Source: Clostridia bacterium
Lineage (GTDB): Bacteria; Bacillota; Clostridia; TANB77; CAG-508
Direction of reading: 5' to 3'
Length of the DNA stretch: 64,000 nucleotides
Assembly: GCA_900752335.1 (NCBI GenBank)
Contig: CAADUZ010000001.1
Location: forward strand, 3,761 to 67,760
In this document: positions 18,603 through 26,282 of the stretch, piece after piece
How positions within the stretch are numbered: the stretch's first letter is position 1
How the letters are laid out: every line of letters starts with the position of its first letter
Translations under genes and position numbers: made by a program
Notes under the pieces: model-generated
What the model was told of the DNA's origin: nothing
The model's database searches: none
What the model saw: only the letters and a program-made list of their open reading frames with translations

Positions 18603-19835
18603 TTATAAAATTTCTATCTTATTTGTATAATCTAAATTAGAATATGAATCTGAATAGTAGCCTAACGTATACACATTTGTTGCTAAAATATCAGTTTCGA
18701 GCATTTCCTTTAAATTTTTATTTGCTACAGTATCAATATATTTTTTTACAGAAGTTATAACATTTAGTTTTGGGTTTAATCTCATCATTTCTGATATTAG
18801 TTCTTTCCCTTTATTGTTAAAGCCTAAAACTCTTACATATGGCACTATTTTTCTTGAAATATCCATTTGCTTTTTTGTTATTCCAAGTAAACTATATAAA
18901 AGAATCCTTTGTATTCTAGTTTGTGTGAACCTTTTTGACTTTACTATATTAATTAATTCCTCTATAGTATTGCAAGAATCTGCTGCATTTTTTATTGAAT
19001 TTTCCAAACCTTCTGATACGTCTGGAAGTTTTGCAATATCTTCTATAGACATTCTCCTTAAATTATATATAATTTCTTTTTCGAACCTTGAAATATCTAT
19101 AACATAATGACCTTTTTTTAATTCTTCACCTAAAAGCAAGTACGAATTTCTAGGCATTACCTTACTTATATCGCCTAATTGCTTCGTCATAAGCATTTTT
19201 CTTATTGCCGTAGCACTTGCAAATTCATCTACAATATATTTATCATTATAAAGGACTTTTTCTCTTTTTATTCCAACTGGATTTATTGTACTTTTAGTTC
19301 TTTTTAATGCTTTTAAATACTCAATTCCTAAAATATTATTAGAACCAGCCATTATGTTTGCATATCTTTTTATATCATTTAGGTACATCATTAAAGCATT
19401 TTCCCTTGCTTTTGGAAAAGAATTACCTTTTTTAAGTTCATGAGAAAGAATTGTAACATACTCTTTTGGTTCACTGTATAGCACATTTGCAATATTATTT
19501 AGAGTAGAAATATCTTTTGCTTCCATGCCAAATGAAAGAGTATCCACAATTCCTAGAGAATTTAATATTTTTATAGCACCTTCTGCAAAATTTTCAGCAC
19601 TTGAAATGCTATATACAGTTGGAAGTTCTATTACTAAATCTGCGCCATTTAAAAGAGCCATCCTTGCTTTAGTCCATTTATTTACGATTGAAGTGTTGCC
19701 TCTTTGAACAAAATTTCCAGATATTACAGCAACAACATATTGAGCACCAGTTTCTTCTTTAGATTTAGCAATATGGTACAAATGGCCATTATGAAATGGA
19801 TTATACTCTGCAATTATCCCAAGAACCCTGCTCAT
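18603..19835 (-). CDS. tmcAL: tRNA(Met) cytidine acetate ligase
   Basis: 410 residues, YlbM/TmcAL family. The nucleotidyltransferase motif EYNPFHNGH at residues 10-18 contains the HxGH signature and GNFVQRGN follows. Uses ATP and acetate to place an acetyl group on the wobble cytidine of elongator tRNA-Met. AGGAGG precedes the ATG. A minus-strand promoter (TTGTGA, 17 bp, TAAATA) can be read around 19875-19905, divergent from and overlapping the rnhA promoter. Previously annotated in many genomes as a generic nucleotidyltransferase. Confidence 0.93.
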   Translation of the reverse strand: MSRVLGIIAEYNPFHNGHLYHIAKSKEETGAQYVVAVISGNFVQRGNTSIVNKWTKARMALLNGADLVIELPTVYSISSAENFAEGAIKILNSLGIVDTLSFGMEAKDISTLNNIANVLYSEPKEYVTILSHELKKGNSFPKARENALMMYLNDIKRYANIMAGSNNILGIEYLKALKRTKSTINPVGIKREKVLYNDKYIVDEFASATAIRKMLMTKQLGDISKVMPRNSYLLLGEELKKGHYVIDISRFEKEIIYNLRRMSIEDIAKLPDVSEGLENSIKNAADSCNTIEELINIVKSKRFTQTRIQRILLYSLLGITKKQMDISRKIVPYVRVLGFNNKGKELISEMMRLNPKLNVITSVKKYIDTVANKNLKEMLETDILATNVYTLGYYSDSYSNLDYTNKIEIL

Positions 19836-19890
19836 AAAACTCCCCTCCTAAATAAATATGTATGTTTGTGGCTTATATTTATATTTCTTA

Positions 19891-19919
19891 TTGTACTATC
19901 ACAAATTTATTGATATAAT
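19891..19919 (+). promoter_or_regulatory. rnhA promoter
   Basis: -35 TTGTAC (19891-19896), 17-bp spacer, -10 TATAAT (19914-19919); about 50 bases upstream of the rnhA start, which has GGAGG. Confidence 0.7.
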
Positions 19920-19969
19920 ATCATAAAATTATAAAATTTACAATAATTTTCTGGAGGTAAGTTTGAATT

Positions 19970-20398
19970 ATGGAAGAAGTTACAATATATACAGATGGTG
20001 CATGTTCAGGAAATCCTGGTCCTGGAGGCTGGGGAGCAATACTCATGTATAAAGAAAACAAAAAAGAAATATCAGGTGGAAAAAAAGATACTACAAACAA
20101 CGTAATGGAACTAACAGCAGTAATAGAAGCATTAAAGCTTTTAAAATTCCCATGCAAAGTAAAATTATATAGCGATAGTGCATATGTAGTAAATGCCTTC
20201 CTACAAAACTGGGTAATAAACTGGCAAAGAAATAATTGGAAAACCGCTGACAAAAAAGAAGTAAAAAATAAAGAGCTATGGCAAGAATTAGTAGAACTTA
20301 CTAATATACATGACATAACCTTTATAAAAGTAAAAGGACATAGCGATAATGAATATAACAATAGATGCGACGAATTAGCTAGAAAAGCCATTCAATAA
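19970..20398 (+). CDS. rnhA: Ribonuclease HI
   Basis: 142 residues, type 1 RNase H. All four acidic active-site residues are visible: D9 (YTDGACSGNPGPGGWG), E47 (NNVMELTAV), D69 (YSDSAYVV) and D134 (CDELARKA), with the catalytic histidine in KGHSDN. Degrades the RNA strand of RNA/DNA hybrids. Its 3' end overlaps the dapL 3' end by 24 bases tail to tail, so no terminator fits between them. One of the few plus-strand genes in this part. Confidence 0.96.
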   Translation: MEEVTIYTDGACSGNPGPGGWGAILMYKENKKEISGGKKDTTNNVMELTAVIEALKLLKFPCKVKLYSDSAYVVNAFLQNWVINWQRNNWKTADKKEVKNKELWQELVELTNIHDITFIKVKGHSDNEYNNRCDELARKAIQ

Positions 20399-21562
20399 TC
20401 TCTGCATAGCTTCTATTGTTCTTTCTCTGTTGCCAAATGCAGTTAATCTAAAATATCCTTCTCCGTTTTTTCCAAAACCAATGCCAGGTGTTCCTACAAT
20501 GTTGTATTTTTTTAGCAATACGTCAAAGTATTCCCACGAGCTCATTTTACCTGGTATTTTCATCCATATATATGGAGAGTTTATTCCGCCATAGCATTTT
20601 ATTCCTGCTTTTTGTAATCCATCTAGAATTATTCTTGCATTTTCTTTATAGTATTCTATATTTTCTCTTATTCCTTTTTTTCCTTCTTCTGTGTAAGTTT
20701 CTTCTGCTGCTCTTTGTATTACATATGATACCCCATTAAATTTTGTTGTACTTCTTCTATTCCATAATTTGTTTAGGTTCATTTGTAATTCTTTTGGTAC
20801 AACTGTATATGCGCATCTTAATCCAGTAAATCCTGCTGTTTTTGAATAGCTTTTAAATTCTATGGATGTTTCTTTCGCTCCTTTTATTTCATATATGCTA
20901 TGTGGTATATCTTTTTCTTCTATGAATGCTTCATAAGCAGCATCAAATAGAATTACACTTCCATTAGCTTTTGCAAAATTTACCCATTTTTCTAAAATTT
21001 CTTTTCCTATTGCTGTTCCCGTTGGATTATTGGGCGAGCAAATATATATTAAGTCTGGTACTTCTTTTAATTCTTCTGGCGCGGGTGTAAAGTTGTTCTC
21101 TTCTGTCGCATCTATGTATATAATATTTTCATCTTTTCGACCATTCATAATATTGCTATCCAAATACACCGGATAAACTGGATCCATAATTCCAACTTTT
21201 ATATCTTTACCAAATATTTCTATAATGTTTCCAGTGTCGCATTTTGCTCCATCTGATATAAATATCTCGTCTTTTTCTATATCTAGCCCTGGATAGTCAT
21301 TTGCTATAATTTTTTCTTTTAAAAAATCATACCCTTGCTCTGGTCCATATCCTCTAAAAGTTTTTTCGTCTTCAAGTTCTTCTGCCGCTTTTTTTATTGC
21401 ATTAGTTATAGCTTTTGGCATAGGCCTTGTAACGTCCCCTATTCCTAGCCTTATTATATCCGCATTTTCATTTTCTTTTAAGTATTGATTTACTTTTTGA
21501 TTTATTTTTGCAAACAAGTAGTTGTCTTTTAATCTTAAAAAATTATCATTTATGCTAATCAT
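20375..21562 (-). CDS. dapL: LL-diaminopimelate aminotransferase
   Basis: 395-residue PLP-dependent class I aminotransferase. The start MISINDNFLRLKDNYLF is typical for DapL and has GGAGAG just upstream; a longer upstream frame is ignored. CSPNNPTGTA, and the Schiff-base lysine in YSKTAGFTGLR, are present. Converts tetrahydrodipicolinate directly to LL-DAP, bypassing the succinylase or acetylase route, for lysine and peptidoglycan. dapF, which makes meso-DAP from its product, lies immediately upstream. Confidence 0.93.
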   Translation of the reverse strand: MISINDNFLRLKDNYLFAKINQKVNQYLKENENADIIRLGIGDVTRPMPKAITNAIKKAAEELEDEKTFRGYGPEQGYDFLKEKIIANDYPGLDIEKDEIFISDGAKCDTGNIIEIFGKDIKVGIMDPVYPVYLDSNIMNGRKDENIIYIDATEENNFTPAPEELKEVPDLIYICSPNNPTGTAIGKEILEKWVNFAKANGSVILFDAAYEAFIEEKDIPHSIYEIKGAKETSIEFKSYSKTAGFTGLRCAYTVVPKELQMNLNKLWNRRSTTKFNGVSYVIQRAAEETYTEEGKKGIRENIEYYKENARIILDGLQKAGIKCYGGINSPYIWMKIPGKMSSWEYFDVLLKKYNIVGTPGIGFGKNGEGYFRLTAFGNRERTIEAMQRLLNGFSS

Positions 21563-21594
21563 ATTTCTCTCCTTTCTATATAATTTATATTCCA

Positions 21595-21629
21595 CAAAAA
21601 AGAAGATATGAAAAATTTTCATATCTTCT
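21595..21629 (-). terminator. Intrinsic terminator between dapF and dapL
   Basis: Perfect 14-bp stem (21601-21614 with 21616-21629) followed by TTTTTT on the minus strand; the stem begins in the dapF stop codon. It should reduce transcription from dapF into dapL. Confidence 0.82.
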
Positions 21630-22476
21630 ATACTTCGTCAACTATTTTCCCTTCAAAAACCGAGGTCGCCGGTCCTTGCATGTATATGTGATTATCTTTT
21701 CCCCATTCTATTTTTAAAATACCTCCTGGTAGTCTAACTGTAACATTTTCGTCTGTATATCCATTTAATCCGCTCGCTACAACTGCAGCACACGCACCTG
21801 TTCCACAAGCTTTAGTTTCTCCTGCTCCTCTTTCCCAAACTCTTACTTTTATATTATTTTTATCTATAATTTGTACAAATTCCACATTAGTTCTGTTTGG
21901 AAATATTGGGTTATTTTCAACTTCCGGTCCATATTTTGATATATCTATATTGTCTACATTTTCTACAAACGTCACAGCATGTGGATTTCCCATTGATACA
22001 ACTGTAAATCTCATTTTTTCTCCTGAAACATTTAAATCCATATCTTTATTAAATGCTTCATACACATTATATGGTATATTTTTATCTTGAAAAATTGGCT
22101 CTCCCATATCAACAATTACTTCATTGCAACTGCCATCATCTTCAATTAGCTTTACTTTTTTTATACCTGCCAGCGTTTCTATAGATAACTTGTCTTTGTT
22201 TGACAAACCTTTATCGTGAATAAACTTTGCCACACACCTTATACCATTTCCGCACATTTCTGCTTCGCTACCATCGCTATTAAAAATTCTCATTTTAAAA
22301 TCCGAACTTGAATTAGTAGGCTTATCTATTAATATGACACCATCTGCACCAATTCCAGTATGCCTGTCACTTAACTTCCTTGTAATTTCTGATATATTTT
22401 TTATCTTTTCTCTGTCTATGCAATTTATATAGATATAATCATTTCCAAGCCCTGTCATTTTTGTAAAATTTAGCAT
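21628..22476 (-). CDS. dapF: Diaminopimelate epimerase
   Basis: 282 residues, full-length DapF. The two catalytic cysteines stand in GNGIRCVAKF and ETKACGTGACAA; the N-terminal FTKMTGLGNDYIYI is also typical. Interconverts LL- and meso-DAP for lysine and cell-wall synthesis without a cofactor. Forms a functional pair with dapL just downstream, although an intrinsic terminator lies between them. Confidence 0.96.
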   Translation of the reverse strand: MLNFTKMTGLGNDYIYINCIDREKIKNISEITRKLSDRHTGIGADGVILIDKPTNSSSDFKMRIFNSDGSEAEMCGNGIRCVAKFIHDKGLSNKDKLSIETLAGIKKVKLIEDDGSCNEVIVDMGEPIFQDKNIPYNVYEAFNKDMDLNVSGEKMRFTVVSMGNPHAVTFVENVDNIDISKYGPEVENNPIFPNRTNVEFVQIIDKNNIKVRVWERGAGETKACGTGACAAVVASGLNGYTDENVTVRLPGGILKIEWGKDNHIYMQGPATSVFEGKIVDEV

Positions 22477-22533
22477 ATAACCACCTCTTAAGGATAATAT
22501 ATGCTAAATTTTTAAATTTATACAAGTTATTTT

Positions 22534-23082
22534 TCATATTATACTATCTTGCAATTTCATTGCTTGTTTTATAAGTTCTTTTATTTCATACATATTATAT
22601 TCATATTTTACTTCTATCCTATATAATGGAATATTTACTTGTTTAAATAATTGATTTATAAATTCGTCTCTTTTTTTTACATTTTCTCTTTTATGACTAT
22701 AATCGTCTAATTCTATACAAGCTACTATTCCACAATTTTTATTATTTACTATTGTATAGTCTATACTTCGTGATTTAATTTTATTTCTATCAACATTATT
22801 ATTGTCTTTAACTTGTATTATTCTTTCCAAATTAACTTGTGAGAAAATTGATAAATTTAATTCATCAGTTATTTCTTTCAATTTTCTATAGAATATTAAT
22901 TCTGTTCTAGTCATTACATATCCCTTGGTGGTATAGTTAGACAAACTATTATCTGTTTTACTTTGTTTACCATTATTTCGTGGTGTGGCTAATATTATAA
23001 TAAATATTATAATCGGAGTCATTACTATTCCAAATAATATTATAAAGAGTATAAATGAAAATATAAAATATATAATCCCCAT
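22534..23082 (-). CDS. DUF2726-domain protein with N-terminal membrane helix
   Basis: 182 residues: helix at about 5-32, then a DUF2726 domain (TRTELIFYRKLKEI ... ACIELDDYSHKRENVKKRDEF). The ELDD-n-H-n-K arrangement in this family resembles the restriction-endonuclease-like fold, so a nuclease role is often suspected; not shown here. It belongs to a small accessory cluster with the 64-residue protein and the PemK toxin. Confidence 0.78.
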   Translation of the reverse strand: MGIIYFIFSFILFIILFGIVMTPIIIFIIILATPRNNGKQSKTDNSLSNYTTKGYVMTRTELIFYRKLKEITDELNLSIFSQVNLERIIQVKDNNNVDRNKIKSRSIDYTIVNNKNCGIVACIELDDYSHKRENVKKRDEFINQLFKQVNIPLYRIEVKYEYNMYEIKELIKQAMKLQDSII

Positions 23083-23125
23083 TTTTTTACCTTCCTTTGT
23101 TTATTACTTTATTCATACATATAAT

Positions 23126-23320
23126 TTATTTTATTAACTCATATCTTTTAAATATAGTAATTATCATGCTATATACTAATTTCTTTCCCAATAATTCTCT
23201 AAATTTTGTTGTTTTATTTCTGCCTTCATTTCTCAACTTTTCTAATTCTTTTCCTAAATTGTCATATTCTGTTAATATATCTGCAAGTGCTTTTTCAAAT
23301 CTTTCTAATCTATCCATCAT
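23126..23320 (-). CDS. Small charged helical protein, unknown function
   Basis: 64 residues with AAGGAG at proper spacing before a double ATG. Residues 1-45 are predicted amphipathic helix (ERFEKALADILTEYDNLGKE), the end is basic and hydrophobic. I do not recognise the family. It is divergent from the PemK toxin gene 230 bases away. An antitoxin role is possible from size and charge but is not supported by operon order. Confidence 0.5.
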   Translation of the reverse strand: MMDRLERFEKALADILTEYDNLGKELEKLRNEGRNKTTKFRELLGKKLVYSMIITIFKRYELIK

Positions 23321-23503
23321 TTATTCTCCTTATATTAGTAAACTGTACTTATTTAACTATTTTGTAAAATATTATATATGAAAACTAATTTAATTTCAAT
23401 ATCATATGCGAAGTGGTTAAAGTATTAAATGTAGATTGTCAAATATATGTCACACTTTATCGACAAATATACAATAAAACATGCAATAAAATACAAACTT
23501 TTG

Positions 23504-23532
23504 TTTACTTTTATCCTATAACGTGCTATACT
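23504..23532 (+). promoter_or_regulatory. Promoter of the PemK-like toxin gene
   Basis: -35 TTTACT (23504-23509), 17-bp spacer, -10 TATACT (23527-23532), followed by GTGAGGTGAG as ribosome binding site and the ATG at 23553. The leader is only about 15 bases. Confidence 0.68.
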
Positions 23533-23552
23533 TTAGAAAGTGAGGTGAGACT

Positions 23553-24038
23553 ATGAATTATGAAATTCACAACAATATTGTAGAAGCCGAAAATTTATTA
23601 AGTAGTATACATAATGTTGATGCAATTCAATTTTCAGAATGGATTAGAGAAAAGTCAAATTTAAGATATAATGGTAATCTACCTAAATTTCCAATATATA
23701 ATAATTTTATCTACTGGTGTAATCTTGGTATAAATATTGGAAGTGAACAAAATAAATTAAGACCTGTTTTAATATTAAGAAGCTCTAAAAATTCTCCTAT
23801 CTGTACTATTCTTCCTCTAACAACTAAAAGATTACAAGATGGTTTTTGGTTTCATATTGATTTAGAAGAAATCGACTCTACTGTTTTAGTTGAGCAATTA
23901 AAGGTTGTTAGTAAAATAAGAATTACAAATCCTTATAGAAAAAAGGGAAGTTTAGTTACAATTTCATTAGATGATTGGAATAAAATTAATTCACAACTTG
24001 AAGAGCTATATAGGTTAAGACCATTAAAAGATGAATAA
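23553..24038 (+). CDS. PemK/MazF-family toxin-like endoribonuclease
   Basis: 161 residues. The C-terminal 110 residues match the MazF/PemK barrel: WCNLGINIGSEQNKLRPVLI (substrate loop with conserved GSEQNKxRPVLI), ICTILPLTTK, and VLVEQLKVVSKIRI. About 48 extra N-terminal residues precede the barrel. Family members cut mRNA or other RNA at short motifs. No antitoxin gene precedes it and it has its own promoter, which is unusual. Directly downstream is a strong promoter that drives two small structured RNA candidates. Confidence 0.82.
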   Translation: MNYEIHNNIVEAENLLSSIHNVDAIQFSEWIREKSNLRYNGNLPKFPIYNNFIYWCNLGINIGSEQNKLRPVLILRSSKNSPICTILPLTTKRLQDGFWFHIDLEEIDSTVLVEQLKVVSKIRITNPYRKKGSLVTISLDDWNKINSQLEELYRLRPLKDE

Positions 24039-24053
24039 AATTCCGAATTCTGC

Positions 24054-24083
24054 TTGACTTTCTGTCATTAAATAGTTTATAAT
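24054..24083 (+). promoter_or_regulatory. Promoter of the first small structured RNA
   Basis: -35 TTGACT (24054-24059), 18-bp spacer, -10 TATAAT (24078-24083). No start codon with ribosome binding site follows; a structured segment ending in an intrinsic terminator does. Confidence 0.72.
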
Positions 24084-24089
24084 TAAGTC

Positions 24090-24165
24090 AATAAAACATT
24101 AGTGTCCGTTCTGAAAAGAACGTTAATCATTATAATCCGATAGTCGAAAGACTATCGTTTTTTAT
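24090..24165 (+). ncRNA. Small structured RNA candidate, unit 1
   Basis: About 75 nt from the predicted start to the T-run. Conserved 5' word ACATTAGTGTCC (24096-24107), hairpin CGTTCT-GAAA-AGAACG (24107-24122), then GTTAATCATTATAATC, then terminator hairpin CGATAGTC-GAAA-GACTATCG (24138-24157) and TTTTTT. Both hairpins have GAAA tetraloops. TAGTG near the 5' end can pair with CATTA after the first hairpin to make an enclosing stem. A second unit with the same flanking words but a different hairpin lies 63 bases downstream. No class recognised. Confidence 0.6.
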
Positions 24166-24227
24166 TAACTTCATTCTGCCCACGGATAATTATGCATATA
24201 ATTTAGAATTCTCTATATACTATTATT

Positions 24228-24310
24228 ACATTAGTGTCCATAGTTTTTATACTATGTTAGTCATTAATATCGGAGAAAATCTAAAATATTGATTTTCTCC
24301 ATTTTATTTT
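24228..24310 (+). ncRNA. Small structured RNA candidate, unit 2
   Basis: Repeats ACATTAGTGTCC exactly (24228-24239), then hairpin CATAGT-TTTTAT-ACTATG (24239-24256), then GTTAGTCATTAATATCGG (compare GTTAATCATTATAATCCG in unit 1), then terminator hairpin GGAGAAAATC/GATTTTCTCC (24272-24281 with 24291-24300) and ATTTTATTTT. The first hairpin differs completely from unit 1 while pairing is kept, and ATTAGTG/CATTAAT can form the enclosing stem. No clear promoter of its own; TATACT at 24215-24220 has a weak -35. Confidence 0.55.
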
Positions 24311-24343
24311 CTGTGGTTATACCTCAACTATTGACATTGAGAC

Positions 24344-24376
24344 CAAAAAAATAGTACCTCATAGGGTACTTTTTTT
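24344..24376 (-). terminator. Bidirectional terminator after the tRNA cluster
   Basis: AGTACC/GGTACT stem (24353-24358 with 24365-24370) flanked by runs of A on one side and T on the other, so it can serve the minus-strand tRNAs and plus-strand transcripts. Confidence 0.75.
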
Positions 24377-24451
24377 GGTGCCTCGAACGGGAATCGAACC
24401 AGTGACACAGGGATTTTCAGTCCCTTGCTCTACCAACTGAGCTATCGAGGC
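24376..24451 (-). tRNA. tRNA-Phe (GAA)
   Basis: 76 nt cloverleaf with encoded CCA. Anticodon loop CTGAAAA gives GAA; acceptor stem GCCTCGA pairs with TCGAGGC; T-loop GGTTCGATTCC. Confidence 0.97.
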
Positions 24452-24496
24452 GTATGTGTAATATTTTCTATATATCCAATTTTGCTAATATAAAAA

Positions 24497-24573
24497 TGGC
24501 GACCCGGAACGGGCTCGAACCGTCGACCTCTAGCGTGACAGGCTAGCGTTCTAACCAACTGAACTACCGGGCC
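24497..24573 (-). tRNA. tRNA-Asp (GTC)
   Basis: 77 nt cloverleaf with encoded CCA. Anticodon loop CTGTCAC gives GTC; acceptor GGCCCGG with CCGGGTC (one G-U); discriminator G73 as expected for Asp. Confidence 0.97.
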
Positions 24574-24594
24574 GTATAGGAAATAATAAAAAAA

Positions 24595-24670
24595 TGGTGG
24601 GCGCAATAGGGCTCGAACCTATGACCTCCTGCTTGTAAGGCAGATGCTCTCCCAGCTGAGCTATGCGCCC
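24595..24670 (-). tRNA. tRNA-Val (TAC)
   Basis: 76 nt cloverleaf with encoded CCA. Anticodon loop CTTACAA gives TAC; acceptor GGGCGCA with TGCGCCC. First of three co-directional tRNAs: Val, Asp, Phe. Confidence 0.97.
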
Positions 24671-24754
24671 ATTTTCCTTCGACTTGTTTAGTATACTAAA
24701 TTTTTTTGTCTTTGTCAACACATTTTACAAAATTTTTTATATATTTTTTTAATG

Positions 24755-24838
24755 TCTGTCCCCTTGTTTCAGTTTTGGAACAGAGGGACGTACATTTTGT
24801 TTCAAATTTGGAACAAAATGTGTGTCCCCTTGTTTCAG
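24755..24838. repeat. Palindromic repeat, composite of two hairpins (REP-like copy 2)
   Basis: Outer part: GTCCCCTTGTTTC pairs with GGAACAGAGGGAC. Second part: GGGACGTACATTTTGTT pairs with AACAAAATGTGTGTCCC. The words CCCCTTGTTTC and ACAAAATGTGTGTCCCC recur at 27.8 and 39.9 kb. It sits between glmU and the tRNA-Val gene, with no coding sequence. Confidence 0.8.
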
Positions 24839-24849
24839 TTTGTTTTAGA

Positions 24850-26112
24850 TTATTTTTTGTTCCATTCTTCTTTGTTTGTTTGTCTTTGTCTTGCTATTGC
24901 TAATGCATAGTCTGGAACGTCATCTGTTATTGTTGATCCCGCTGCCACAAATGTTTCGTTTCCAAGTGTTACTGGTGCAACTAAATTTGTATTTGAGCCT
25001 ATGAATGAGTGGTTTCCTATTATCGTTTTGCTTTTATGTAGTCCATCATAGTTACATGTTATTGTTCCACAACCTATGTTGCATTTTTCTCCTATTTCGC
25101 AATCTCCCATATATGATAAATGTGGCACTTTTGTTCCTTCTCCGATTATTGCTTTTTTTATTTCTACAAAGCTTCCTATTTTTACTTTATTTGCTAATCT
25201 GCAGCCTTCACGAATATATGAATTTGGTCCTATTTCGCAATCTTCCCCTATTTCTACGTCTGATTTTATTATTGTGTTTGGGTGAATTACTGTGTCCATT
25301 CCTATTTTCACACCATCATATATGTATGTTGTATTTATGTCTTCTATGGTTACACCATTTTTCATAAGTTCTGTGTTTACTCTCATTTGTAATACTTTTG
25401 TAAGCATTTCTAACTGAATTCTATCATTTACACCAAGTATTTCTGTGTTGTCTTCTACAACTACAGCTCCTGTTTTTAATCCTTTTTTGTTCATTATTCC
25501 TATTACGTCTGTTATGTAATATTCTCCTTGCGCATTGTTTGGTTTAAGTTCTTCTAATGCTGCAAGTAATTCTTCTATGTCAAAACAATATATTCCTGCG
25601 TTTATCTCTTTTATTTCTTTTTGATCATCTGTTGTATCTTTTTCTTCTACTATTGCTGATACGTTTCCGCCTTCATCTCTTATTATTCTTCCATAGCCAT
25701 ATGGGTTGTCATATATAGCTGTTAGAAGGGTTGCATATTCTTTATTTTCTATGCTTTTTTCTAATAATTTATTTAATGTTTCTGGTCTTAATAGTGGTAC
25801 ATCGCCATTTAAGACAAGTACTCTACCCTTTTTTCCTTGCAAGTATTCTTTTGCTTGTAATACAGCATGCCCAGTTCCTAGCATGTCATCTTGATATGCA
25901 TATTTTACAGTATCTCCTAATACTGCCATTACTTCTTCTTTTTGATATCCAACTACTGCTACAATGTCACTTACGCCTGCGTTTTCCGCATTTTCGACTG
26001 CTCTTTTTACTATTTCTTTTCCATATATTTTTTGTACTAATTTCGATTTTTTTGATTTCATTCTAGTACCTTTTCCTGCTGCCATTACAATCGCCATAAT
26101 ATTTTCTTTCAT
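24850..26112 (-). CDS. glmU: Bifunctional UDP-GlcNAc pyrophosphorylase / glucosamine-1-phosphate acetyltransferase
   Basis: 420 residues. N-terminal uridylyltransferase with AAGKGTRMKSKKSKL; C-terminal left-handed beta-helix of hexapeptide repeats (IGEDCEIGPNSYI, IGEKCNIGCGTI) with the acetyltransferase active-site region. Makes UDP-GlcNAc for peptidoglycan and wall polymers. The ATG at 26112 is chosen over a TTG six codons upstream; the residues before it are not conserved in the family. Slightly shorter than the usual 450-460, mainly at the C-terminus. Confidence 0.95.
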   Translation of the reverse strand: MKENIMAIVMAAGKGTRMKSKKSKLVQKIYGKEIVKRAVENAENAGVSDIVAVVGYQKEEVMAVLGDTVKYAYQDDMLGTGHAVLQAKEYLQGKKGRVLVLNGDVPLLRPETLNKLLEKSIENKEYATLLTAIYDNPYGYGRIIRDEGGNVSAIVEEKDTTDDQKEIKEINAGIYCFDIEELLAALEELKPNNAQGEYYITDVIGIMNKKGLKTGAVVVEDNTEILGVNDRIQLEMLTKVLQMRVNTELMKNGVTIEDINTTYIYDGVKIGMDTVIHPNTIIKSDVEIGEDCEIGPNSYIREGCRLANKVKIGSFVEIKKAIIGEGTKVPHLSYMGDCEIGEKCNIGCGTITCNYDGLHKSKTIIGNHSFIGSNTNLVAPVTLGNETFVAAGSTITDDVPDYALAIARQRQTNKEEWNKK

Positions 26113-26208
26113 ATTTCTACTTCCTTTCAAGTATATTTTATGTTCCTATACAAGGAATGTTATCATTTTATCATAATAATTTTTTTTTTGCAAATTTTCA
26201 ATATTTTG

Positions 26209-26238
26209 TCATAACTTAAATTTCTTTTAATATACATT
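26209..26238 (+). promoter_or_regulatory. Possible SigE-type promoter of spoIVA
   Basis: -35-like TCATAAC (26209-26215), 15-bp spacer, -10 TATACATT (26231-26238), close to the SigE -10 consensus CATACAHT. spoIVA is SigE-dependent in Bacillus and Clostridium. GGAGG precedes the gene. Confidence 0.5.
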
Positions 26239-26282
26239 AAATAAAGTTTAGTACAAACATTTTTAAGGAGGTTATATATTTA

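Noticed and set aside
24090..24310. CRISPR array or ToxI-type tandem repeats
   Set aside because: Only two units, no regular spacers, each with its own terminator; repeat words are too short for CRISPR and ToxI arrays lie upstream of toxN-type genes.
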